A stretch of 64,000 nt of DNA from Sphingobacteriales bacterium. Its GTDB lineage: Bacteria > Bacteroidota > Bacteroidia > Chitinophagales > JADIYW01. The translations under genes were made by a program, and so were the position numbers. Each line of letters begins with the position of its first letter. The first letter of the stretch is position 1. Positions 46,367 to 55,741 of this stretch are shown here, piece after piece. The stretch spans positions 216,265-280,264 of the forward strand of contig JADKIQ010000007.1 of assembly GCA_016721245.1 (NCBI GenBank), written 5' to 3'. Below the pieces are notes generated by a model. That model saw nothing but the letters and a program-made list of their open reading frames with translations, had not been told where the DNA came from and searched no databases.

Positions 46367-46374
46367 AGCTCAAA

Positions 46375-46407
46375 AATAAAAAAAAGAGGCACAAAACAGG
46401 CCTCTTT
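46375..46407 (-). terminator. Terminator of the PhoD-like gene
   Basis: AAAGAGGC (46383-46390) pairs with GCCTCTTT (46400-46407) around a 9-base loop. A long T-run follows on the minus strand. It sits between the phosphatase stop and pheS start. Confidence 0.8.
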
Positions 46408-46431
46408 ATATGATTTGTAATAATTAATTAA

Positions 46432-47532
46432 TTAGAATTTTAATTCGTCTAAGGTCACTGTATGTGAAATCTTAGCATCATCCGGTATCAGATAACCATT
46501 AGAACCTGATCCTGCTGTGTTGCCAAATACCTGCGCTTTTACAGTTACCGGTGAAGCATTCCAATCTATTGTTAAGAATCCGAAATTTACATATTGCCAG
46601 CCGTTGCCAACTCTGATATTATCATTTCTCGACGCCACTTTATCTTCGTGGTGTGTGATACCACTGGAGGTAAAGTCATAGATTGGATACCAACCAGCAG
46701 GTTGTGTTTTGGTAAATTCTGCAAAGTGAACGTCTCCGCTCAAGAAGAATACACCGTTTGCACCTGTACTCTTAATCAGGTCGTACATCTTTTGTTTCTC
46801 CAATGGCAATACTGCCCAGTTTTCACCGCCGTCATAATTAGAATTAAACTGAAGCGAAGACATGATGATTCTTACTTTTGCCGGTTTGCGTAATTCTTCT
46901 TCCAGCCATGCCCATTGTGTAGCGCCTAAAATGGTAGCATCCGGAGACATCATAGTATCATATCCGCTTAATGCTGCACCTGCACCTGAAGCTTTATAGG
47001 CTGAGTGATTATAACGCAAATCCAACATAATTACCTGTACTTTGCGGGCATCATCATTGAAATAATATGATCCGTAAATACCTCCGTCAGGTCTGTTATG
47101 GCGTGGATCTGTTTCCTGTATGTTCCAGAATTTGAAAAATAAATCTTTTGCAATTGCTTTTACCGGATTTGTTGTGGTCCCATCATTTTCACCGGTGTCA
47201 TGGTCGTCCCAGGTTGCAATCATAGGTACCTTGGCTCGAAGTCTTCTGAATGACTGATCACCGCCTAATTGTCTGTATGCACCTTCCATATATTCTTTGG
47301 TACCCGGTGCCAAAGCAAAGAAGTCACCATAAATATTATCCCCTCCGGCAATATACAATTGCGGGTTCAATTCCAGCATTCTGTCGAAAATTTTCTTATC
47401 CGACAAATATTGAGAACAGCAAGAACCGAATGCGATTCTGGAGAGCGGCTCCGGTGTAGTTGTACTTGAATTGTTTTTTGTACAGCCAAACAACAGTGTT
47501 GCCGCGGCAAAGAGTGTAATAAGTTTTTTCAT
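46432..47532 (-). CDS. PhoD-like metallophosphoesterase lipoprotein
   Basis: 366 residues with lipobox (TLLFGC, Cys17). PhoD (alkaline phosphatase D) domain: SRIAFGSCCSQ, the metal-binding GGDNIYGD, WDDHDTGENDG and the FLSGDVHFAEF histidines are all present, which indicates a Ca/Fe-dependent phosphodiesterase or phosphatase. It probably acts on phosphate esters or teichoic- or phospholipid-like substrates in the envelope. A TAAATTTG -7 box precedes it and a terminator follows, so it is monocistronic. Confidence 0.9.
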   Translation of the reverse strand: MKKLITLFAAATLLFGCTKNNSSTTTPEPLSRIAFGSCCSQYLSDKKIFDRMLELNPQLYIAGGDNIYGDFFALAPGTKEYMEGAYRQLGGDQSFRRLRAKVPMIATWDDHDTGENDGTTTNPVKAIAKDLFFKFWNIQETDPRHNRPDGGIYGSYYFNDDARKVQVIMLDLRYNHSAYKASGAGAALSGYDTMMSPDATILGATQWAWLEEELRKPAKVRIIMSSLQFNSNYDGGENWAVLPLEKQKMYDLIKSTGANGVFFLSGDVHFAEFTKTQPAGWYPIYDFTSSGITHHEDKVASRNDNIRVGNGWQYVNFGFLTIDWNASPVTVKAQVFGNTAGSGSNGYLIPDDAKISHTVTLDELKF

Positions 47533-47560
47533 TTGGAAGAGGTTGTGTTGTGAACGTATC

Positions 47561-47568
47561 CAAATTTA
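47561..47568 (-). promoter_or_regulatory. Putative -7 box (TAAATTTG) of the PhoD-like gene
   Basis: Minus-strand exact TAnnTTTG match 28 bases before the ATG at 47532. Confidence 0.45.
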
Positions 47569-47685
47569 TGAATTTTTTGTGAATATTTATTTTATGAGAA
47601 CGCATATTTAACATATTTTTTCTACAAAATATTCATACATACTTTCTGCTTTGTAATTCGAATTATATTATTCTATTTTTGAGTG

Positions 47686-48330
47686 ATGTTTGAAAAATTC
47701 ACAGCAGAACTACAGCAGGCATTCCGCCATCCGTTGCCGGGCAAAGCTGCCCATGAATTACTGAAGCCTTACCTGAAAATAAATAAGAATTTAGAACCAC
47801 CTCAGCTATTAAAACCAAAGAATGCTGCCGTCATGACCTTAATCTATCCGGTAGACAATACACCCACACTGTTATTTATTGAACGACCGGTATACGACGG
47901 TGCACACAGTGGTCAGATTGCTTTCCCAGGCGGTAAGATTGAAAAGAGTGATACTTCTTTCTTAGATGCGGCACTGCGAGAAACACAGGAAGAAATCGGA
48001 ATAGAAAGGCAACATATTAAAGTGGTGGGACCGCTTTCTGAAGTGTATGTTTTGGCAAGTAACTTCATGGTGTATCCGTTTGTTGGATTACTGAACGAGG
48101 TACCAACATTAATACTGGAGGAAAAAGAAGTGGCAAATACACTGGAAATTCCATTGTACCGTTTCTTCGAAAAGGACATTATTAAAGAGAAGGTTATTAA
48201 AAATGCGCTTGGATTTAATCTAATGGCGCCTTATTATGATCTGGATGGAAAAGTGTTGTGGGGTGCCACCGCCATGATGGTCAGCGAACTTTGTGCTATC
48301 CTTAAACAACAAAATATCAGGGTACAATAA
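47686..48330 (+). CDS. NUDIX hydrolase, CoA-pyrophosphatase type
   Basis: 214 residues from ATG 47686 (a GTG directly before is unlikely). The NUDIX box GGKIEKSDTSFLDAALRETQEEIGI fits GX5EX7REUXEEXGU. It is preceded by the CoA-diphosphatase signature around RPVYDGAHSGQIAFPGG. It therefore probably cleaves CoA to 4-phosphopantetheine and 3-prime,5-prime-ADP (NudL-like). Convergent with the wecA-like gene (12-base gap). Confidence 0.9.
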   Translation: MFEKFTAELQQAFRHPLPGKAAHELLKPYLKINKNLEPPQLLKPKNAAVMTLIYPVDNTPTLLFIERPVYDGAHSGQIAFPGGKIEKSDTSFLDAALRETQEEIGIERQHIKVVGPLSEVYVLASNFMVYPFVGLLNEVPTLILEEKEVANTLEIPLYRFFEKDIIKEKVIKNALGFNLMAPYYDLDGKVLWGATAMMVSELCAILKQQNIRVQ

Positions 48331-48342
48331 TTTTTTACAAAA

Positions 48343-49467
48343 TTACCTCGCATCCATTTCCAGTGAGAACTGCATGGAGGGCTCAGTTTTGCGGGAGTTC
48401 ATTTTTTTTTTCACCTTGAAAGAAAAAAGCAGGAAGGTAAGCATCATGGCCAGCCCTAATTCAAACAGCATTAAATACAGGTTTCCCCAGCTTTGCAGGA
48501 AATAAACAACCACAATAAACAATAAATTAACTGCTATTAAAATGTACGTAGCAGTAATGTGTGAAAATCCTAAATCTATTAATCTGTGGTGAATATGATT
48601 TCTGTCGGCCAAAAACGGTGATTTTTTATTGAGTATCCTTAAGGTAAACGCACGTAATGTATCGAATAATGGAATGATCAGGATGGCAATAGCCATAGCC
48701 GGAGCCGCAATAATCTCAACTCCATCACTGCTGCCGTTATGTAATACCATTTCATTCTTTTCAATAAACTGAATAGCTAAAACTGCTGCCAGCAAACCTA
48801 TAGACAAACTACCGGAATCTCCCATAAATATCTTGGCCGGCGTATAATTATACTTTAGAAAGGCAAAAACAGCCCCACTCATTGCCGCCGCCAGAATCGC
48901 ATAATCAAAAAAGCCGTAGTAATAAAACCAAACCCCAAATGCAACCGACATTAAGATACTTATGCTTCCTGCCAGCAAATTAATTCCGTCTATAATATTA
49001 AAGGCATTGATGATAAAAATGATAGTGACAACAGACAACATAATACTGACAAACTCGTTGATATAAGATATTCCAAATAAGCCGTATAAACTGGTGATGC
49101 GTACTTCACCTAAAATAACGATAATACAAGCAGCGAAAATCTGTCCGATGAATTTCTTTGAGGCAACCAGTTCTACAATATCGTCTTTTGCACCGAGCAT
49201 GAACGTAAAACACAGTGCTGCCAAAATAAATTTCATCTCGTGAGTTCTCAGGTCAAAAGAAGCAAAAAGACAAAAAGCAATCATGAAGCCACCGAATATA
49301 GCAACCCCGCCCAATGTAGGAATGACGCCATGATGTGATTTTCTTTCGCCCGGCGTATCAAATAAATGTTTTATGTTCGCCACCTTTATAATAGAAGGTA
49401 TAAACATATACGTAAGAACGAAAGAGGTCAACAGAGCGGAAGCTAATTTTATGTAATCGCTATGCAT
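48343..49467 (-). CDS. Undecaprenyl-phosphate GlcNAc-1-phosphate transferase, WecA/TagO type
   Basis: 374 residues with about 11 membrane segments. MraY/WecA-family motifs are visible: KSHHGVIPTLGGVAI, the acidic pair GAKDDIVE, NAFNIIDGINLLAG, YNYTPAKIFMGDSGSLSIG, and the His-rich cytoplasmic loop DRNHIHHRLIDLG. It starts lipid-linked polysaccharide synthesis by transferring sugar-1-phosphate to undecaprenyl phosphate. It is the last of three minus-strand polysaccharide genes (asnB, GT4, this). Exact sugar is inferred from family only. Confidence 0.92.
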   Translation of the reverse strand: MHSDYIKLASALLTSFVLTYMFIPSIIKVANIKHLFDTPGERKSHHGVIPTLGGVAIFGGFMIAFCLFASFDLRTHEMKFILAALCFTFMLGAKDDIVELVASKKFIGQIFAACIIVILGEVRITSLYGLFGISYINEFVSIMLSVVTIIFIINAFNIIDGINLLAGSISILMSVAFGVWFYYYGFFDYAILAAAMSGAVFAFLKYNYTPAKIFMGDSGSLSIGLLAAVLAIQFIEKNEMVLHNGSSDGVEIIAAPAMAIAILIIPLFDTLRAFTLRILNKKSPFLADRNHIHHRLIDLGFSHITATYILIAVNLLFIVVVYFLQSWGNLYLMLFELGLAMMLTFLLFSFKVKKKMNSRKTEPSMQFSLEMDAR

Positions 49468-49516
49468 ACTTGAAAATCAAAGTTAACAACAATTATTTAA
49501 AAAACGTTAAAATTGA

Positions 49517-50641
49517 CTAAAGTTTTGCGAGCAATTTGACGTAAATCATATTGACGGCATGCTGAGAAAATACGCTTTCCGCACGTTTTCTTGCATTTAT
49601 ACCTATCTGATTTTTATATGTTTTATCAAGCGAAATAAAGTTTCGTATGCTTTGCGCCAATGAATGTGCATCAGCCGTTTTACTCAGAAATCCGCTTTCT
49701 CCATCCAGCACGGCATCTTTACATCCCGGTGCATCCGAGGTAATACAGGGTTTACCCATGGCCATGCCTTCCAGAATCACCCTCGGCATGCCTTCTCTGT
49801 AGGAAGGCAGCACCACGCAATCCGCCTGGCAGATGTATGGCCGTGTATCTTTCGCGTATCCGTGGTATTGCAGGATTCCGTCTTTTATCCAGCCATCCAG
49901 TTCCTCTTTTTTGATGGTGGAAGGATTGTCGTTGTCGATATCTCCCAGCAGATGAAATTCCACGTTCCTATTTTCTGCCAAAACCTGCCGGGCTGCTTCC
50001 GCATATTCATACACACCTTTATCTTTCAGCAATCTGCCTATCATCAGGAATCTGGTGATTTCATCATCGGTCTTTGGCGCACAAAATTCAGGACTGAATC
50101 TCACGGTATCAATCCCTGAGCCCGGCACTATCTGTGTTTTCTGTCTGCTCACTAATTTGTTACTTACAAAAATTTCCAGATCATCCGTATTCTGGAATAA
50201 CACTTTATCGGCAAAGGAAAAAGCCAGACGATACAGACAATGCGCCACCTTGCTGGCAATGCTGTCATTCAGAAACGTATAACCGAGTCCCGTTACCGTA
50301 CAAATGGAATGGGTATTAGTCAATCGAGCCGCCAAAGTGCCGTAAATATTGGGTTTAATGGTGTATTGCAGCACCACATCCAGCTTTTGCTGCTTGTAAA
50401 TCCGTCTGAATTCATTCATCAGTTTGAAATCGTTCAACGGATTGGTGCCCTTACGCGCGAGGTTTTTGACTTCAATAAATTCAATCTGATTTTCTTTCAG
50501 CAGCTCTGCATAAGTATCTGTGGGTGCGATGGCCACCACATGATGTCCTTCCTGCTGCAATGCCTTAATCAATCCTAAACGGAAATTGTAAATATTGAAC
50601 GCAGTATTGGCAACGATGCCTATGTGGAGTTTTTTGTCCAT
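49517..50641 (-). CDS. Glycosyltransferase family 4
   Basis: 374 residues, GT-B fold. The N-terminal IGIVANTAFNIYNFRLGLIKALQQEGHHV loop, the YTIKPNIYGTLAARLTNTHSI segment and CTVTGLGYTF are typical of GalNAc/galactosyl-type GT4 enzymes of O-antigen and capsule clusters. The C-terminal domain has the EX7E motif in SYREGMPRVILEGMAMG. It probably adds an early sugar of the polysaccharide whose synthesis the wecA-like gene starts; donor and acceptor are not deducible. Confidence 0.9.
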   Translation of the reverse strand: MDKKLHIGIVANTAFNIYNFRLGLIKALQQEGHHVVAIAPTDTYAELLKENQIEFIEVKNLARKGTNPLNDFKLMNEFRRIYKQQKLDVVLQYTIKPNIYGTLAARLTNTHSICTVTGLGYTFLNDSIASKVAHCLYRLAFSFADKVLFQNTDDLEIFVSNKLVSRQKTQIVPGSGIDTVRFSPEFCAPKTDDEITRFLMIGRLLKDKGVYEYAEAARQVLAENRNVEFHLLGDIDNDNPSTIKKEELDGWIKDGILQYHGYAKDTRPYICQADCVVLPSYREGMPRVILEGMAMGKPCITSDAPGCKDAVLDGESGFLSKTADAHSLAQSIRNFISLDKTYKNQIGINARKRAESVFSQHAVNMIYVKLLAKL

Positions 50642-50707
50642 CTTTCTTCCTCAAAGATAATTTTTAATTGCACGCAAAGACGCAGAACGCAAAGTAGTAT
50701 TTTCAAT

Positions 50708-52606
50708 TTATTCATCCATATACTTTCTCCAGAAATTCTGGAAGACAATCAGTGCCCAAATCTGCGCATGCACATCACCCGGATTGCCCGAAAACAATTG
50801 TAGTTTCAGTTGTTGTATCATCTCGAGGTTAAAGATGCCTTGTGTTTTAATATAGTCATCGCTCAGCCAGTCGTTCAGAATCTTGTCTTTCAAATCAGTG
50901 CGGAACCATTGCAGCAAAGGCACTTCAAATCCTTTTTTCGGACGATTGTACAATTCCTGCGGCAGCACGTCTCTGAAGGCATCCTGCACGATTTTCTTTT
51001 TGATATTGCCGTTTATCTTGCTCGAAACCGGCAGAGTAAAGGCAAACTCCACGATTCTGTAATCCAGAAACGGCACCCGCACTTCCAGCGAGTTGCGCAT
51101 ACTCATCCGGTCCACTTTCACCAGCATATCGTAGGGCAATACCATGCCTACATCCGCCAGTAAATCATCATTGAGCGTGCCGTCAAAATTTACAACAGAT
51201 GAAAACTGCTGACGTGTTTCAATGATTTCTGTCATCGCCGAATCTACCTTATCGTTCAGCAATCGTTCAGAGAATGATAAATCGTTGATGCAGCACCAGC
51301 GCCACCAGCGTTCTGCCGGCGACAAATCCATGCCGATGGCGAAGCGTTCCAGTTGACGCACCTTATTGCTGATTTTACCGCTGCGCGATTTGGGCAATTT
51401 CTCCCAAACGGGCTGCAGCAAATGAATGATGTTCGCCTGCCAGCTGTTGCTGCGCGTTTGCCATTCGCCATAGTGCTTATTGTAGCCCGCAAATAATTCA
51501 TCGCCCGCATCGCCGGACAGTGCCACTGTGACGTGCTGACGGGTGAACTTCGATAAGATATTTACCAGCAAGGCCGATGAATCTGCAAAAGGCTCATCGG
51601 TATACTCTAATAATTCGTGTAAGCTTTCAAATAAATCATCGTTTTTTAATTTGAAAACGGTGTGATTGGTCTTGAAATGTTTCGCCACCAGATTCGCATA
51701 CGGCGTTTCATCAAAGAAATCATTGCCTTCAAAACCTATGGAAAACGTATTGAGATTTTTGGTGTGACGAGCTGCCATGGCGGTCACCACCGACGAATCG
51801 ATACCTCCACTTAAAAATGCACCCAGCGGCACATCGGCAATCAAACGCAAACGCACGGAATCGTCCATCAGCTCTACCAGCTTTTTCTTCTGTTCTTCGT
51901 ACGTCAATTGATTTTGCTCGGCTGCCAGCGCGTTGTACGGAATGCTGTACCACTTTTGAGTTTTGAGTTTTGAGTTTTGAATGCTGATAGAACTACCAGG
52001 CTCTAGTCTTTGTATATTTTTGAAGATGGAATTTTTACCGGGAATGTAATTGAGCTGAAAATACAGGCTCACAGAACTCCAGTTGATTTCTTTTTTAACG
52101 GGAAATTGTAAAATGGATTTCAGTTCGGAGCCGAAGAAAAAGTAATCTTCGTCTTTGTAGTAATACAAAGGCTTGATGCCGAAACGGTCACAGGCAATAA
52201 ACAAAGCATCGGTTTCTTTATCGTGGATGGCGAAGGCGAAAAAACCATTGAGTTTATGCAGGAAACTTTCCCCGAAATGGATGTAGGCATATAACAATAC
52301 TTCAGTATCGGAGTGTGTTTTGAATTGCACGCCTTTTTGCAGCAGTTCTTCGCGGATGGTCTGAAAATTGAAAATCTCGCCGTTGAAGATAATGGCGTAT
52401 CTGCCTGACTCATCGTAAATAGGCTGATTGGCTCCAACAGAAGTATCAATGATGGACAAGCGTGCATGCACCAGCGAAGCACTTCCGATAGTAACAAAAT
52501 TCTGATTGTCCGGGCCGCGTTTATTTAAAGAAGTGGCGGCATTCTGCAGCCATTGTTGCTCTACGATTTTATGTTTAAACGAGTATGCCCCTGCAATTCC
52601 ACACAT
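50708..52606 (-). CDS. asnB: Asparagine synthase (glutamine-hydrolysing), AsnB type
   Basis: 632 residues from the ATG at 52606. Cys2 must be N-terminal (MCGIAGAYSF), so the upstream ATG at 52618 is not used. The class II amidotransferase domain contains RGPDNQ and NGEIFNF. The synthetase domain has the PP-loop LSGGIDSSVV, and further VALSGDAGDELFAGY and RMSMRNSLEVRVPFLDYR. In polysaccharide clusters such enzymes can amidate sugar acids instead of Asp; both are possible. A 28-bp array of 7-bp repeats interrupts the inter-domain loop (SIQNSKLKTQK) in frame, and another array lies directly before the start. Confidence 0.93.
   Translation of the reverse strand: MCGIAGAYSFKHKIVEQQWLQNAATSLNKRGPDNQNFVTIGSASLVHARLSIIDTSVGANQPIYDESGRYAIIFNGEIFNFQTIREELLQKGVQFKTHSDTEVLLYAYIHFGESFLHKLNGFFAFAIHDKETDALFIACDRFGIKPLYYYKDEDYFFFGSELKSILQFPVKKEINWSSVSLYFQLNYIPGKNSIFKNIQRLEPGSSISIQNSKLKTQKWYSIPYNALAAEQNQLTYEEQKKKLVELMDDSVRLRLIADVPLGAFLSGGIDSSVVTAMAARHTKNLNTFSIGFEGNDFFDETPYANLVAKHFKTNHTVFKLKNDDLFESLHELLEYTDEPFADSSALLVNILSKFTRQHVTVALSGDAGDELFAGYNKHYGEWQTRSNSWQANIIHLLQPVWEKLPKSRSGKISNKVRQLERFAIGMDLSPAERWWRWCCINDLSFSERLLNDKVDSAMTEIIETRQQFSSVVNFDGTLNDDLLADVGMVLPYDMLVKVDRMSMRNSLEVRVPFLDYRIVEFAFTLPVSSKINGNIKKKIVQDAFRDVLPQELYNRPKKGFEVPLLQWFRTDLKDKILNDWLSDDYIKTQGIFNLEMIQQLKLQLFSGNPGDVHAQIWALIVFQNFWRKYMDE
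51954..51981. repeat. 7-bp array inside asnB coding sequence
   Basis: Three exact copies of TTTTGAG and one TTTTGAA on the plus strand, in register. They encode QNSKLKTQ on the minus strand. Confidence 0.85.
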
Positions 52607-52612
52607 TTTAAT

Positions 52613-52640
52613 TGACAATTTACGATGTACAATGTACGAT
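52613..52640 (-). repeat. 7-bp array in the asnB leader
   Basis: Four heptamers, coding-strand consensus ATyGTAm (ATCGTAC, ATTGTAC), ending 6 bases before the ATG at 52606. Confidence 0.8.
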
Positions 52641-52699
52641 TTTTATTTTATGTCAAAAAGTGTTTCGAGTGGGCACTAACTATGACTTCTTGGCTTCTT

Positions 52700-52728
52700 G
52701 TCGTTCCGAGTGTAGCGAGGAATCTTTT
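52700..52728. repeat. REP-like fragment in the asnB upstream gap
   Basis: GTCGTTCCGAGTGTAGCGAG then GAATC matches the dispersed Bacteroidota palindromic element noted at 21598. A second, inverted-looking stretch (GACTACGGTCGGAGACCG, near 52820) may be the other arm. The rest of the 285-base gap (52607-52891) shows nothing else. Confidence 0.5.
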
Positions 52729-52891
52729 GTATCGTGTAAGATGAACGGACAGTAAAATACTTAGGTTAGTGCAAGCAATTCAAAAGATGTCTCCTAAGTC
52801 GACATAACGGGAAGAGAGACTACGGTCGGAGACCGGTAGATTTAGTTCACACGAGTCATTCTGCGGAAGACTTGCGCGAGATAAAGAAAGA

Positions 52892-53317
52892 TTATTCTAT
52901 TAGTTTATAAATCAATGCCTGTTTATATTCAGGATCTAAATCAATGAAGTTTCCATATCCATCTGTTTTTGAAATACTGACAGGAAAACAAGTGTAAATG
53001 TTAGGTATGGATTTACATAATGAATTGAAAAGGATTTTATCATTCATAAAGAATTCTCCAAATCCATAATCATAACCTGTCTTACCGTAGTATAAATTTT
53101 CGAAAGACACTATTTTTATTTTATCTTTCACCCAACTATTATTTTCCATCCATTGGTCAAGGCTGTCAAATTCATCGTGATTTCCTTCTACAATAACAGA
53201 ATAGCTAAACTTAGATAAGTATTCAATCCTTTCTTGTAATAACTCGATTGTATATTTAAGACTCAAACCATCTTTCTTATATTGGTTCAGCATATTTTCA
53301 TATGTTTCTATTCTCAT
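52892..53317 (-). CDS. Small protein of unknown function
   Basis: 141 residues, no signal peptide, acidic and aromatic-rich (YDYGFGEFFMNDKILF, FIDLDPEYKQALIYKLIE). I recognise no family. The composition (many Asp, Tyr, Phe) is like that of small immunity or accessory proteins, but no toxin-like partner is seen. It is 28 bases downstream of nadK stop side and flanked by a REP-like gap. The reading frame is clean, which supports it as a gene. Confidence 0.5.
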   Translation of the reverse strand: MRIETYENMLNQYKKDGLSLKYTIELLQERIEYLSKFSYSVIVEGNHDEFDSLDQWMENNSWVKDKIKIVSFENLYYGKTGYDYGFGEFFMNDKILFNSLCKSIPNIYTCFPVSISKTDGYGNFIDLDPEYKQALIYKLIE

Positions 53318-53345
53318 AAGATGTTAATTGTGTTCAATGTAGAAA

Positions 53346-54224
53346 TTAGCTATTCCTCGAATCCTCACCCCAGTTCAATTTTTCACGTAAGGTATTAAGA
53401 TAAGAGCTTTCGGGCATACGCAATAATTTGAAAGTAAAATTGGCTTTGCGTACCGCAAGCTGGTAAGTATTGTCTACATTGATGGAACGCGAATCGATGG
53501 AACATAAAAAATTATTGCTGCGGCATTCCACTTCAAAAGAAAGTACGGTATTATCGGCGATAATGATAGGACGTGCGTTTAAGTTGTGCGGTGCTACGGG
53601 CGTCAACACAAAGGTGCCGGACGTTGGGAACACAATCGGTCCGCCGCAACTCAGCGAGTACGCCGTGGAGCCTGTCGGCGTGGCGATAATCAATCCGTCT
53701 GCCCAGAACGAATTTAAAAACTCTCCGTTCAAATATACATGCACCACAATCATCGAAGACGAATCGGTTTTGTGAATGGTAAATTCATTCAGTCCGTAAT
53801 TCACTTCTCCGAAAACCGGCTTGTTGGTTTCCACACTAATCAGTGTTCTGTCCTCAATGGAATAGGTATTTTGTTCTATCGACTCGATCAGTTCTTTAAT
53901 GGCTTCCTTATGGATATCAGCTAAAAAACCAAGTCTGCCCATATTGATACCCGCCACCGGAATTTCACTGTCGCGCACGAGATGCAAGGTATCTAACAAG
54001 GTTCCGTCGCCGCCGAGCGTCATCAGCAGGTCAATATTTTTTTTAACGTCGTGGTGACTTTTAAACGTTCCGATTTTTTGTTTCGGCAAATGCTTTTTGA
54101 TGGCTTTATAGTATTCATCAAAAATGAGAAACGGAATTTCCTTTTTAGAAAGCTGTGCAATCAATTCCAGCACATACGGAGTATGCTCTTCCTTAAAAAC
54201 ACGGCTGTAAATTCCTATTGTCAT
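53346..54224 (-). CDS. nadK: NAD kinase
   Basis: 292 residues. The GGDGT motif is at residues 71-75. The second conserved block LNEFTIHKTDSSSMI and the glycine-rich region ADGLIIATPTGSTAYSLSCGGPI carry the catalytic and NAD-binding residues. It phosphorylates NAD to NADP. The ATG overlaps the stop of the BamA-like gene in ATGA, so translation is probably coupled. Confidence 0.96.
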   Translation of the reverse strand: MTIGIYSRVFKEEHTPYVLELIAQLSKKEIPFLIFDEYYKAIKKHLPKQKIGTFKSHHDVKKNIDLLMTLGGDGTLLDTLHLVRDSEIPVAGINMGRLGFLADIHKEAIKELIESIEQNTYSIEDRTLISVETNKPVFGEVNYGLNEFTIHKTDSSSMIVVHVYLNGEFLNSFWADGLIIATPTGSTAYSLSCGGPIVFPTSGTFVLTPVAPHNLNARPIIIADNTVLSFEVECRSNNFLCSIDSRSINVDNTYQLAVRKANFTFKLLRMPESSYLNTLREKLNWGEDSRNS

Positions 54225-55642
54225 ATCGGTTGTTCGAAATGTAAATATACTCCTTTCTTCAAATATCTGTTTACGCTATATTCTATGCGGAATAATCTGG
54301 AATTGAAGGTAACGAAGTTGAGCCCCATCCCGTATCCGAACTGCCATTTGTTTTTATACTGATTGTTTTCCGTAAAATAGCGGTCCCACGCATATCCCGC
54401 ATCAAAATAGGCCGTGAGGTATAAATTGAGCGGTAAATACGCCAATGAAGAATTTAGTATTCCTGCATTCTTGCCTTTAAATTTCTGGATTTTACTCAAC
54501 TGAAAACTAAACACACGGAAACGGTATTCATTCTTAAACAACAGAAAATGCTGCCCGTCTATTACATTTAATTCATAGCCTCTTACGGCATTTTCCTCAT
54601 ACCCGAACGACTTGATGTATTGTAAATTGTAGGGTTGTTTTAAAGGCCAAGAGAACTGCCATTTAATCATTGCAGCAGCAGAGAACCTCGGATGTTTTTT
54701 CCATTGAATATATTTACTCAACTGAAACCCTAACGTGGTCATACGTGTTTTCATGAAACCTAATCCGTAATTCATAAAGTTGACAGATGCTAACCAGCCG
54801 GCAGTCGGATAGCTTCTGACATTTCTGTAATCGGCTACAAAGGTGTATCCGATTTTAAAATACTGCTGCCTTTTATCCCCTAAAAAATAATTGGGATTTG
54901 CGTGAAAAGCGGAATCGCTGATGGCTGAAAGTCCGTATCCTGTTGTAAAATAATGCGTGTTGTGAATCTGACGGCGATAGGAAATCTGCGGCGTAATTTC
55001 TATTTTTTGCAGCTGCCAGGATTTGCCCAAATCCATAAAGGCAAGTCTGTCATCCACCGTATTAAAGGCAATTCTCTTCGTTCGCAGCATGGTGTAAAAA
55101 ATGGATAATCCTACCTGCTCTTTTCTTCTGTTGAACTGCGGAATGGAATAGCCAATGTCCAAACGTTGTGCAAAGCCAAAACTGATGCCCATCTGCAGCA
55201 CGTCATTTCTGCCGGAAATATTTCCCCAGTTTACCTGTGCTCCGTACTGCAGGCGTTTGAAATCGTGATTGTACTGCTTCCACCATTCCACTACGTTACG
55301 GTCGGCAAATTTGATAATTGGGACGGGGATAATCACCCAGCGTTCGCGCACCTGAATAATCAAATCGAGACTATCATTTTCCCAGTTCTTGATGTTTACA
55401 TTCACTTCATTAAATAGTCCGATATTGAAAATATTCAGTCGTTGCTGAAGCAAGGTTGCGTCCATTTCATTGGCTGGAAAAGAATCGTTTTCATGAATCG
55501 TCATTTCGCGGTGAATGACGAAGGGCTTGGTTTTCTTGTTTCCGGTAATTATAATGTGTCTAACTTTTAAATAGCTGACAGCCTCTTGCGAATGTGCACA
55601 GTAAAAAGCAAATAACAATAAGTAAAGAATGGTTTTCTTCAA
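54221..55642 (-). CDS. Outer-membrane BamA/TamA-like protein with POTRA domain
   Basis: 473 residues with signal peptide (ending FYCAHSQ). One POTRA domain covers residues 25-100 (VRHIIITGNKKTKPFVIHREMTI...LFNEVNVNI). A 16-strand-type beta-barrel follows, with alternating hydrophobic residues and terminal aromatic residues (GYGMGLNFVTFNSRLFRIEYSVN). BamA proteins of Bacteroidota have five POTRA, so this is a shorter Omp85-type member (TamA/surface-antigen-like) with only one. Role in outer-membrane insertion is inferred. It is translationally coupled to nadK. Confidence 0.85.
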   Translation of the reverse strand: MKKTILYLLLFAFYCAHSQEAVSYLKVRHIIITGNKKTKPFVIHREMTIHENDSFPANEMDATLLQQRLNIFNIGLFNEVNVNIKNWENDSLDLIIQVRERWVIIPVPIIKFADRNVVEWWKQYNHDFKRLQYGAQVNWGNISGRNDVLQMGISFGFAQRLDIGYSIPQFNRRKEQVGLSIFYTMLRTKRIAFNTVDDRLAFMDLGKSWQLQKIEITPQISYRRQIHNTHYFTTGYGLSAISDSAFHANPNYFLGDKRQQYFKIGYTFVADYRNVRSYPTAGWLASVNFMNYGLGFMKTRMTTLGFQLSKYIQWKKHPRFSAAAMIKWQFSWPLKQPYNLQYIKSFGYEENAVRGYELNVIDGQHFLLFKNEYRFRVFSFQLSKIQKFKGKNAGILNSSLAYLPLNLYLTAYFDAGYAWDRYFTENNQYKNKWQFGYGMGLNFVTFNSRLFRIEYSVNRYLKKGVYLHFEQPI

Positions 55643-55692
55643 GCCTTAAAATATTAGAACAAAGGTACGAGAATAAATGAGCTATTTACGGT

Positions 55693-55724
55693 ATGTGTGG
55701 ATGTGGAAATGTGAAGAAGTGTAA
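55693..55724. repeat. 8-bp array upstream of the BamA-like gene
   Basis: Four octamers of the type ATGTGnnn on the plus strand (for example ATGTGGAA, ATGTGAAG); the last is degenerate. They lie 51 bases before the minus-strand ATG at 55642. Confidence 0.55.
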
Positions 55725-55741
55725 ACGAAACCGCTTATTTA

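Noticed and set aside
52700..52860. tRNA or small RNA gene in the asnB upstream gap
   Set aside because: No cloverleaf, anticodon stem or CCA end can be drawn; the sequence is better explained by REP-like remnants. I found no tRNA or rRNA gene in the window.
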